A DNA stretch of 64,000 nucleotides from BNWE01 sp964369545 (GTDB taxonomy: Bacteria; Pseudomonadota; Alphaproteobacteria; UBA3830): contig CAYJFA010000007.1 in the NCBI GenBank assembly GCA_964369545.1, forward strand, positions 1 through 64,000, read 5' to 3'. How positions within the stretch are numbered: position 1 is the stretch's first letter; each line of letters begins with the position of its first letter. Below the pieces are notes generated by a model, which did not search any database, was not told the DNA's origin, and saw only the letters and a list, made by a program, of their open reading frames with translations. Made by a program: the position numbers and the translations under genes. Below are positions 55,504-63,000 of this stretch, piece after piece.

Positions 55504-56475
55504 TTGTTTGCTGGAGGAGATATTATTTTAACATTATCTGTAATTGTTGATATTAAAAAAAATCGATTGGATAAATTTTTAGCGATTGAATTACCTATCT
55601 ATTCCAGAAGCAAAATCCAAGAACTAATATCTTCTAATAATGTCTATGTAAACAATAATGCCATTAAAGATGTTAATTACAATCTTAAAATTAAAGATGA
55701 AATAGTAATTTTTGATAATCTTAATGTTGTGCAGCGGCATATAATACCTGAAAAGGATGTCGTTTTTTCCATTTTATATGAAGATGAAAATTTAATTGTG
55801 ATTAATAAACCTGCAGGTTTGGTTGTTCATCCTGGTGCGGGGAATTATTCCGGTACTCTTGTTAACGGCCTTGCGTATTACTGCAAAGATAATTTGTCAA
55901 CTGGAAATGAAGATCATCGACCAGGTATTGTTCATAGAGTAGATAAAGACACCAGCGGAGTTTTGGTGATTGCAAAAAACAATCAAACTCATATGCATTT
56001 AGCTGAGCAATTTAAAGAACATTCTATTAAAAGGAAGTATATTTGTTTTTGCTATGGTGTACCCCAACCTATGAATGGAAAAATAGAAACGTTTATAGGG
56101 CGCGACAAAAATAATAGGCTGAAAATGAATGTTGTGGATGAAAAAAACGGTAAACGTGCGATTACTTTTTATAGAACATTAGAAACTTTTGCACAATTTG
56201 CGACAAAATTAGAATGTGAGTTACATACCGGTAGAACTCATCAAATAAGAGTGCATATGTCTCATATTGGGCATAGCTTGATAGGAGATGCAACATATAA
56301 AATCAAAAATTATGCTATACCTAAAGATAAAATTGAAATTATAACAAAATTCACAAGGCAGGCGCTTCATGCATATTTTTTGGAATTTATTCATCCGAAG
56401 TCAATGAAAAAGTTGCATTTCGAAATAGATTTACCGGAAGATATGGTTACATTGAATAGAACATTAAGATTATAA
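55504..56475 (+). CDS. rluD: 23S rRNA pseudouridine synthase RluD family
   Basis: About 316-323 residues. An N-terminal S4 domain (RLDKFLAIELPIYSRSKIQELISSNNVYVN) precedes the synthase domain with RPGIVHRVDKDTSGVLVIAKN, which holds the catalytic Asp, and CELHTGRTHQIRVHMSHIGH. It isomerises uridines 1911, 1915 and 1917 in helix 69 by family. The start is unclear: TTG 55504 has no ribosome site, whereas a strong GGAGGAG (55513-55519) sits 5 nt before an in-frame ATT at 55525. Confidence 0.9.
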   Translation: MFAGGDIILTLSVIVDIKKNRLDKFLAIELPIYSRSKIQELISSNNVYVNNNAIKDVNYNLKIKDEIVIFDNLNVVQRHIIPEKDVVFSILYEDENLIVINKPAGLVVHPGAGNYSGTLVNGLAYYCKDNLSTGNEDHRPGIVHRVDKDTSGVLVIAKNNQTHMHLAEQFKEHSIKRKYICFCYGVPQPMNGKIETFIGRDKNNRLKMNVVDEKNGKRAITFYRTLETFAQFATKLECELHTGRTHQIRVHMSHIGHSLIGDATYKIKNYAIPKDKIEIITKFTRQALHAYFLEFIHPKSMKKLHFEIDLPEDMVTLNRTLRL

Positions 56476-56476
56476 A

Positions 56477-56677
56477 TTACATGGCTTCATTTAGGCCATT
56501 TTCGATATTATTGTAGATTCTTATGTAACCATTTCCAACTGTTCTGTATTCTACTATAAGCATAGTCGCAATTAATGAACCAATTAACGTATACTCTATC
56601 AATGTAGCGCCTGTATATTTTTGTTTGTTCAGCAATTTTCTATTTTTAAAGAAAGACAACATAGCGCCTAAATCCAT
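56477..56677 (-). CDS. Flp/Fap-type pilin-like protein
   Basis: 66 residues. After a short charged leader (SFFKNRKLLNKQKYTG) comes ATLIEYTLIGSLIATMLIVE, matching the Flp type IVb prepilin signature with the cleavage Gly and Glu5, and a hydrophilic C-terminus. Processed by a TadV-type peptidase and assembled by TadABC in other bacteria; none of these genes is in the window. It is convergent with rluD, with only one base between the stops. It is a lone gene here, so it may be a relic or work with a distant tad locus. Confidence 0.72.
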   Translation of the reverse strand: MDLGAMLSFFKNRKLLNKQKYTGATLIEYTLIGSLIATMLIVEYRTVGNGYIRIYNNIENGLNEAM

Positions 56678-56753
56678 TTATACTAATATAAATAATATAA
56701 AAGGAAAATGAACGAATAATTAAAACTATTAAATATTTTTATAGCTAATATAT

Positions 56754-57467
56754 TTAATTGTTTGATCTATTCCCGAGAAATCTTAGCAGATATAAGAATA
56801 GGTTTACAAAATCTAAGTAAAGCCTCATAGCGCCGATAATAGCTTTCTTTTCACTTGTCGGACTTGAATCTGATTCAATATAATAGCTTTTTATGATCTG
56901 AGTATCGTAGGCTGTTAATCCTGTAAAAATAATGACTCCAATCGCTGATATTACCAGTGATGTAGCGGGACTTCTCATAAAGATGTTGGCTATACTGGCT
57001 ATTATCAACCCAATCAGCCCCATCATTAGAAAAGATCCAAAACTTGTGAGGTCTTTTTTTGTAACATACCCATATATTACCATCGATAAAAACATCGAGG
57101 ATGTAACAAAAAACGTGTATGCAATACTAAATGTAGAATAAACAAAAAATATTGATGACAATGATAAACCTAATACAGCTGCATATCCAAAAAATAACGC
57201 TTTTGCTTTGTCTGGAGACATATTTGATATTCTGCTGACTAAATAAATTGATATTCCCAATGGAGCTAACGCAACTATCCAAAACAACAGTGTTGAAGAA
57301 AGCAAAAGGGACATAAATGCAGCAGATGTGCTTGTAATATAAGCAACTAAAGCAGTCACCGCTAATCCTCCGGACATATATGAAAATACATTTAACATAT
57401 ACTGGCGCAAGCCGGCATCAATAATATTTGTGGCTTTCTGATAAGATTGTGTGGAATTTTTCTGCAT
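56754..57467 (-). CDS. Bax inhibitor-1/YccA family membrane protein
   Basis: 237 residues with seven hydrophobic segments. LRQYMLNVFSYMSGGLAVTALVAYI is the family start, and the C-terminus carries GLTAYDTQIIKSYY with the conserved Asp, plus LYLDFVNLFLYLLRFLGNR. Bacterial members act as pH-sensitive calcium leak channels or in membrane protein quality control; YccA interacts with FtsH. It stands alone, divergent from potA. Confidence 0.92.
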   Translation of the reverse strand: MQKNSTQSYQKATNIIDAGLRQYMLNVFSYMSGGLAVTALVAYITSTSAAFMSLLLSSTLLFWIVALAPLGISIYLVSRISNMSPDKAKALFFGYAAVLGLSLSSIFFVYSTFSIAYTFFVTSSMFLSMVIYGYVTKKDLTSFGSFLMMGLIGLIIASIANIFMRSPATSLVISAIGVIIFTGLTAYDTQIIKSYYIESDSSPTSEKKAIIGAMRLYLDFVNLFLYLLRFLGNRSNN

Positions 57468-57663
57468 GTTTGCTTTCCTCTTTTAATTTATCAATTGAAT
57501 TATATCATAATTTAATAATATTGCTATAATGCAGGTATACTCTTTGCACTTCTTTATATTTTATATTTATGAAAAACTTTATAAGGATACGATTTTGTGT
57601 AAGAATAAATCGATTTGTATAATTTTTATATGGATTGTTTGAAATTGATTTCGAGGATATTTG

Positions 57664-58806
57664 ATGAATACACGGCCTAAACATCTTAGTAAGCTTGAGC
57701 CTTGGCAGGATCCGAAAACGCAACCATATGTTTCCATCAAAAATCTAACCAAAAATTTTGGCGGACGTATTGCAGTTAATGATGTCTCCCTTTCTATATA
57801 TAAAGGAGAATTGTTTTCTTTATTAGGACGCTCAGGATGTGGAAAATCAACGCTTCTACGCATGTTGGCAGGGTTTGAATCTCCATCTTCAGGAAAAATT
57901 TTCATAGATGGTGTTGATATGACTGATACACCAGCCTATAAAAGGCCCGTTAGTATGGTGTTTCAATCATACGCTTTGTTTCCTCATATGACAGTTGAGC
58001 AGAATGTCGCGTTTGGGTTGATTCAAGAAGGAATACAAAAATCTGAAATACGAGATAGGGTCAGTGCATATCTTGAACTTGTGCAAATGGTCGGATATGA
58101 GCGTAGAAAACCTGATCAACTGTCTGGGGGGGAAAGGCAAAGGGTTGCTCTTGCTAGAAGCCTGGTTAAGCATCCAAAATTAGTTTTACTCGATGAGCCG
58201 CTTGCTGCTCTTGATAAAAAACTTAGAGAACGTACTCAATTGGAATTAGTAAACATTCAGGAAAAAGTTGGCGTGACATTTATCATGGTTTCCCATGATC
58301 AAGAAGAGGCTATGACTATGTCTACGCGAATTGGTTTAATGAACGAAGGAAGAATATTGCAAGTGGGCGGGCCGACCGAAATTTATGAATATCCTAACTC
58401 AAAATATGTTGCCAATTTTATTGGATCAGTGAATCTTTTTGATGGAATAGTGATTGAAGAGCAGTCAGATCATGTGGTTGTAAAATCTACAGTAATGGAA
58501 AAAAATTTATACATCAGTCATTCTGCATCTGCGGCTATAGGTGCGCAGATTAGTGTTGCCATTCGTCCAGAAAAGGTAATGCTTACTACGGAATCCCCTG
58601 CAGGAGAATTTAATTGGACAAGCGGCGTTGTGAAAGACATTGTTTATTTAGGCGATGTTTCAATTTATTACGTAAGGCTAAAATCGGGGATTACGATTCT
58701 TGCTACTGTTGCAAATCTTGTTAGGGCGGCAGAGCGTCCTATACAGTGGGAAGATAAGGTTTTTTTATATTGGAAACCTGAAAATGGGATCGCGTTGGCT
58801 ATATAA
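57664..58806 (+). CDS. potA: Spermidine/putrescine ABC transporter ATP-binding protein PotA/PotG
   Basis: 380 residues from ATG 57664 (GAGG 9 nt upstream). Walker A is GRSGCGKSTLLRML, signature LSGGERQRVALARSL, Walker B LVLLDEPLAALD, followed by the His switch SHDQEEAM. The C-terminal TOBE domain (VAIRPEKVML; GDVSIYYVRLKSG) is typical of PotA-class ATPases. It should energise the PotB/PotC channel encoded at 44740-46501. The separation by 11 kb suggests a split operon; no other permease pair lies near it. Confidence 0.88.
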   Translation: MNTRPKHLSKLEPWQDPKTQPYVSIKNLTKNFGGRIAVNDVSLSIYKGELFSLLGRSGCGKSTLLRMLAGFESPSSGKIFIDGVDMTDTPAYKRPVSMVFQSYALFPHMTVEQNVAFGLIQEGIQKSEIRDRVSAYLELVQMVGYERRKPDQLSGGERQRVALARSLVKHPKLVLLDEPLAALDKKLRERTQLELVNIQEKVGVTFIMVSHDQEEAMTMSTRIGLMNEGRILQVGGPTEIYEYPNSKYVANFIGSVNLFDGIVIEEQSDHVVVKSTVMEKNLYISHSASAAIGAQISVAIRPEKVMLTTESPAGEFNWTSGVVKDIVYLGDVSIYYVRLKSGITILATVANLVRAAERPIQWEDKVFLYWKPENGIALAI

Positions 58807-59021
58807 GAAAAATTGGTTTTTTCAAAACATTTTAATGTTAAAAAATTATATTGAAAACAGGCAAAGTTGTTTAAAATTTTAGTTTTTATTTGAAATAAAA
58901 GTTGATTATGTTTTAATTGTAATATATAATAAACTTGCTAAGAGGATCTGGCGGTGTTGGTATCAACGTAACCGCTTGGCTTGGTTATAGTAATGCAAAA
59001 AATATAAGGAGATAGTTCGAT

Positions 59022-59435
59022 ATGGCAACCTCTACAAGTACAAATGAAAAAGCGAATGAAAGCGGATTTAAGGGTTTCAAAATGCCTAATATTGATGCGA
59101 ACGCTATGTTAGATTCATATAAAAAAAATTTAGAAATGATGGGATTAATAAATAAAATGTCCATGGAAGTTTGTAATGGGATTACAAAATTACAAACAGC
59201 ATTTATAAAGCAAATGATGGCTGACATGGGAAGCATAATGGAAAAAGGTGCAAAACCATCCGAAGCTATCTCAAGATTTTCTGATGTTACGCGCAATACT
59301 TTAGTTAAAGCTATCGGTAATGGAAAACAAATTTCTGATATGATTACTGTTGCTAATAATGATATTACAGCAGCGGCAACGAAGAGATTTAAAGAGTCAC
59401 TTGAAGAAGCCAAAGCTGCTGTAAATAAAAAATAA
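59022..59435 (+). CDS. Phasin family protein
   Basis: 137 residues with AAGGAG 10 nt upstream. It is an amphipathic, mostly helical protein with no Cys: LDSYKKNLEMMGLINKMSME, then ITKLQTAFIKQMMADM, SEAISRFSDVTRNTLVKAIG, and a helical tail with Ala-rich repeats. The pattern matches phasins, which coat polyhydroxyalkanoate granules. No PHA synthase is in the window, so the granule role is an inference. It has its own terminator. Confidence 0.78.
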   Translation: MATSTSTNEKANESGFKGFKMPNIDANAMLDSYKKNLEMMGLINKMSMEVCNGITKLQTAFIKQMMADMGSIMEKGAKPSEAISRFSDVTRNTLVKAIGNGKQISDMITVANNDITAAATKRFKESLEEAKAAVNKK

Positions 59436-59460
59436 ATATTTATTATTAAACGATCGATTA

Positions 59461-59492
59461 AAGCGCTAATTTCTATAATTGGCGCTTTTTTT
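59461..59492 (+). terminator. Rho-independent terminator after the phasin gene
   Basis: The stem AAGCGC/GCGCTT (59461-59466 with 59482-59487), extendable with further A/T pairs, is followed by a run of T (to 59492). It starts 25 bp after the stop codon. Confidence 0.85.
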
Positions 59493-59589
59493 ATGCGAAT
59501 CATCTATTAACAATTTTCTAGATTCTAATATAATAAACTTTTTAAAATAAGCTATCCTTATAATATCCAAACTTAATACAAAGGTGAAA

Positions 59590-60516
59590 ATGATGTGGGT
59601 TAGTAAGGCGCCTTCAAATATTGCTCTCATAAAATATATGGGGAAGAAAAAGGGAAATATTCCTAACAATATTTCCCTTTCATATACTTTAGAAAAATTT
59701 ACTACAGAAATTACATTAGAAGAATGCCTGGAAAATGATATTTTTATCAACAACCTTAAGTTAAGCGAAATAGAAATTCAACGATTTTTATCGCATCTGG
59801 CGTATATCAAGAACCTCCTTGATTTTAAAGGATATTTTAGAATTACTTCGAACAATAATTTTCCAAGATCTGCTGGGATCGCGAGTTCCGCATCTAGCTT
59901 TGCTGCTTTAACAAAATGTGCATTTAATGCCATAAGTAATATAAAAAATATTCCTATTCCATCCGTGCATGATATGAGTACAGTAAGTAGAATAGGTTCA
60001 GGTTCATCTTGCAGATCATTTTTTTCTCCGTGGTGTGTTTGGCAGGATGAGAAAGCAGAAGACATAAATATATCAATTAATGAATTATTACATGATCTTG
60101 TTTTGGTAAATGGCGGATTAAAAGAAATTTCTTCTGGTGATGCGCATAAATTAGTTCAAACAAGTTTATTAATTGATGGCCGAAGTAATAGGGCAAAAAA
60201 TAGATTCGACAGATTAGTATATGCGCTGAATAGTATCCAATGGGAGGTTGCATACCAGATTTGTTGGGAAGAATTTTCCGATATGCATGCGTTGTTTGAA
60301 ACCTCTGTGCCGCATTTTGGTTATTATACTAAAGAAACGATATTTATTTTATCAAAGGTAAAAGATTTTTGGAAAAACAAGAATGATGGTCCCTTAGTGA
60401 CTATTGATGCAGGGCCAAATGTGCATTTATTATGGAGAGAGAGCTGTGAATATTTGCGAACTTCTTTTAAGCAATTTTTAATACAGGATTGTTTTTTTAA
60501 GATAAATTTTTTGTAA
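59590..60516 (+). CDS. mvaD: Diphosphomevalonate decarboxylase family (GHMP kinase fold)
   Basis: About 308 residues from ATG 59590 (AAAGGTG just before it). It begins MMWVSKAPSNIALIKYMGKK, the MDD start motif with the substrate-binding Lys and Tyr, has SAGIASSASSFAAL (ATP loop), RIGSGSSCRSFF (Arg for diphosphate) and LVTIDAGPNVHLL, the catalytic Asp. The same residue set is used by mevalonate-5-diphosphate decarboxylases, which make isopentenyl diphosphate by ATP-dependent decarboxylation. No other mevalonate gene is in the window. Most alphaproteobacteria use the MEP pathway instead, so this is unexpected. Confidence 0.85.
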   Translation: MMWVSKAPSNIALIKYMGKKKGNIPNNISLSYTLEKFTTEITLEECLENDIFINNLKLSEIEIQRFLSHLAYIKNLLDFKGYFRITSNNNFPRSAGIASSASSFAALTKCAFNAISNIKNIPIPSVHDMSTVSRIGSGSSCRSFFSPWCVWQDEKAEDINISINELLHDLVLVNGGLKEISSGDAHKLVQTSLLIDGRSNRAKNRFDRLVYALNSIQWEVAYQICWEEFSDMHALFETSVPHFGYYTKETIFILSKVKDFWKNKNDGPLVTIDAGPNVHLLWRESCEYLRTSFKQFLIQDCFFKINFL

Positions 60517-60672
60517 ATAACACGGATTTTTTGCTGTTCACTATAATTTTTAAAGGATGTTTTGCAATGTTTATAGATTGATTTTAGCTTAACTTACACT
60601 ATTTATTCAGATTTTACATTGAAATATCTGTGTATTTGGTGTATTTTGTTAATATTTCCATATGGTAACGCT

Positions 60673-61944
60673 ATGATAGAAAAAATAAAAGTATACGGTA
60701 AGCAAAAATTAAATGGCGTAATGCATGTTTCTGGTGCAAAAAATGCTGCTCTTCCCTTGCTCGCTTCCAGTATCTTGTCTAGTAATGGATTATGTTTAAA
60801 AAATGTTCCGCCGTTGGTAGACATTACGACTATGTTGTCATTGTTGGAAAATCTTGGAGTTTCATCTCAAATAGTCAAAGATTCTATTCATTCTCGTACT
60901 GTAAATCTTAAAACAGATGCTATAAATAATTTTACCGCACCATATGAGATAGTTAAAAGAATGCGTGCTTCTATCCTAGTTTTAGGTCCGCTATTAGCTC
61001 GATTTGGAAGGTGTACGGTTTCTCTTCCGGGAGGATGTGCTATCGGCGTACGGCCAATTGATTTGCATTTGAAAAGCATGGAAGCCCTTGGCGCAGAAAT
61101 TGAATTTAAAGATGGATACGTATATGCCTCTGCTTCAAAAGGTTTGAAAGGAGCAGAATTTAATTTTCCTATTATTACTGTCACCGGAACAGAAAATGCG
61201 TTAATGGCTGCTGTGCTTGCAGAAGGAACGACTATTCTAAAAAACACCGCGAAAGAACCGGAAATCATAGATCTTGCGAATTGTTTAAACAAGATGGGGG
61301 CTGATATTTCAGGTGCTGGAAGCGATACAATAGTAATTAATGGAGTTTCTAGTCTTCACCATACTGAATATTCAGTTGTGCCAGATAGGATTGAAGCAGG
61401 AACATACGCTGTTGCGGCGGGTATAACAAAAGGTCGCGTTGATTTAATTGGTGAAAACTTAAAAGATTTGCTTCCATGTTTTATAGAAAAAATGACGCAG
61501 GCTGGATTGATTTTTTCAGATCTAGAAAATGGAATCAGGGTTGAGTCTTCTGGAGAAATAAGGCCAATTGATATAGAAACTGCTCCATTCCCATATTTTC
61601 CGACAGATCTGCAGGCTCAGACTATGTCGCTACTGTGTATTGCTGGCGGTCATTCTAATATTCATGAAAATATCTGGGAAAATAGGTTTATGCATGTTGC
61701 GGAGCTTATAAGAATGGGAGCCGACATAACGATATCTAATTCTCATGCTCAAATTAAAGGTATAAATAAATTAACCGCCGCACAGGTAATGGCAACAGAT
61801 CTCAGGGCATCGTTTAGTCTAGTGTTGGCTGCATTGGCGGCAGATGGTGATTCTATTGTAGATAGAGTATATCACTTGGATAGAGGGTATTGTTGCGTAA
61901 AAGAAAAGTTGGCAGGGTGTGGTGTGTTGGTAGATCGAATATAG
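60673..61944 (+). CDS. murA: UDP-N-acetylglucosamine 1-carboxyvinyltransferase
   Basis: 423 residues from ATG 60673; the frame extends upstream but this start aligns with MurA (MIEKIKVYGKQKLNGVMHVSGAKNAALP). VSLPGGCAIGVRPIDLHL carries the catalytic Cys that forms the fosfomycin adduct, and FPTDLQAQTMSLLCIAGG with the conserved Asp follows. It transfers enolpyruvyl from PEP to UDP-GlcNAc, the first committed step of peptidoglycan synthesis. It is followed by trxA 15 bp later. Confidence 0.96.
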   Translation: MIEKIKVYGKQKLNGVMHVSGAKNAALPLLASSILSSNGLCLKNVPPLVDITTMLSLLENLGVSSQIVKDSIHSRTVNLKTDAINNFTAPYEIVKRMRASILVLGPLLARFGRCTVSLPGGCAIGVRPIDLHLKSMEALGAEIEFKDGYVYASASKGLKGAEFNFPIITVTGTENALMAAVLAEGTTILKNTAKEPEIIDLANCLNKMGADISGAGSDTIVINGVSSLHHTEYSVVPDRIEAGTYAVAAGITKGRVDLIGENLKDLLPCFIEKMTQAGLIFSDLENGIRVESSGEIRPIDIETAPFPYFPTDLQAQTMSLLCIAGGHSNIHENIWENRFMHVAELIRMGADITISNSHAQIKGINKLTAAQVMATDLRASFSLVLAALAADGDSIVDRVYHLDRGYCCVKEKLAGCGVLVDRI

Positions 61945-61959
61945 TGTTGGAGAAAAGCA

Positions 61960-62265
61960 ATGATTTTGACAAACAAAGAAAATTTTGATGCCGATGTATT
62001 GAGTAAAGAATTTGTTGTAGTTGATTTTTACGCAGACTGGTGCGGTCCTTGCCGCATGATATTGCCTTTTTTAGAGGAAATTATATCTGAAATGGGTATT
62101 AATATAGTAAAGGTCAATATAGATGAAAGTCCGAGCATTGCGTCTGATTATAATGTTATGGGCATTCCTACTTTAGCGATTTTTAAAAAGGGAAAAAAAA
62201 TTTCTGTAAATGTGGGGGCGGCTTCAAAGGCTAGAATAATCGATTGGATCAATGCTAATTTATAA
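61960..62265 (+). CDS. trxA: Thioredoxin
   Basis: 101 residues with GGAG 9 nt upstream. Active site WCGPCRM in VVDFYADWCGPCRM, cis-Pro in VMGIPTLAIFKKG, and KARIIDWINANL at the end. It reduces disulphides in the cytoplasm, including those of ribonucleotide reductase. It lies between murA and rsmG on the same strand. Confidence 0.95.
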   Translation: MILTNKENFDADVLSKEFVVVDFYADWCGPCRMILPFLEEIISEMGINIVKVNIDESPSIASDYNVMGIPTLAIFKKGKKISVNVGAASKARIIDWINANL

Positions 62266-62361
62266 GGGCTTATATTTTTAATATTGAGTGTATTTAAAAA
62301 ATATATCGTCGCCGATCAAGGGGTTGATGTTTGTTTTTAGTCTGTTATTGTAAATCTAAAA

Positions 62362-63000
62362 ATGGGTGATCTTGAGTTTTTTTCCAAGGTTTCCGAGCAG
62401 TTTAATGTTCCACGTGAAACATTTGAAAAATTAATTTCTTATAAAGAATTGCTTGTAAAATGGCAGAAATCAATAAATCTGGTTTCACGTGGAACATTGG
62501 AACATTTTTGGGTTCGTCATGTTTTGGATAGTTTGCAAATAATTGAGCATATCAAGGGAAATCGCGTATTGGATATTGGTTCGGGAGGTGGTTTTCCTGG
62601 CATGGTTATCGCTTTATGTGGGGCTTTTGATGTGACATGCGTTGAAGCGGATGGACGGAAGGTTGCTTTTTTGGAAGAGGTTGCAAGAGTTGCGGAGATT
62701 AATGTAAGACTAAGGAACATTAGAATAGAGCGACTAGAAGATTTTGATTTTGAAACGGTCTGTGCTCGAGGATTTTCTTCTCTTGTTGATCTTTTATTTC
62801 TAACTTCAAAGTTTTCTAAACAAAAATATGGAGTCTTCCTAAAAGGATTGAAAGTGCAAACAGAATTATCAGAGGCAAATAAGTTCTTTGATTTTAAATA
62901 TGATGTTTTTGATAGCAAATCAGATAAAAATGGTCGCATTGTCATAGTTGCTGAGATTTTTGATAAATTTAAAAATAAAGTTTATGAGCAAAATATATAA
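62362..63000 (+). CDS. rsmG: 16S rRNA (guanine-527 N7)-methyltransferase RsmG
   Basis: 212 residues. It has FNVPRETFEKLISYKELLVKWQKSINLVSRGT, then HVLDSLQII, the SAM motif VLDIGSGGGFPGMVIAL and ARGFSSLVDLL, a complete GidB pattern. It methylates N7 of G527 in 16S rRNA. The coding sequence contains two parS-like sequences (62406, 62481). rsmG lies beside parAB in many genomes, but here the next gene is addB, whose start overlaps the end of rsmG by 17 bp. Confidence 0.94.
   Translation: MGDLEFFSKVSEQFNVPRETFEKLISYKELLVKWQKSINLVSRGTLEHFWVRHVLDSLQIIEHIKGNRVLDIGSGGGFPGMVIALCGAFDVTCVEADGRKVAFLEEVARVAEINVRLRNIRIERLEDFDFETVCARGFSSLVDLLFLTSKFSKQKYGVFLKGLKVQTELSEANKFFDFKYDVFDSKSDKNGRIVIVAEIFDKFKNKVYEQNI
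62406..62421. promoter_or_regulatory. parS-like ParB-binding site inside rsmG (site 1)
   Basis: TGTTCCACGTGAAACA, a 16-bp near-palindrome identical to the known Bacillus subtilis parS sequence and one base from the perfect palindrome TGTTTCACGTGAAACA. It sits in the 5' part of rsmG, 75 bp from a second site. Confidence 0.9.
62481..62496. promoter_or_regulatory. parS-like ParB-binding site inside rsmG (site 2)
   Basis: GGTTTCACGTGGAACA has the CACGTG core and both arms, with two differences from TGTTTCACGTGAAACA. It is the second half of a pair with the site at 62406, centre to centre 75 bp. Confidence 0.85.

Noticed and set aside
58930..59000. Small structured RNA upstream of the phasin gene (GCGGT/ACCGC arms)
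   Set aside because: The stem is short and asymmetric, with no match to a known RNA; it may be a leader hairpin but the evidence is too weak.
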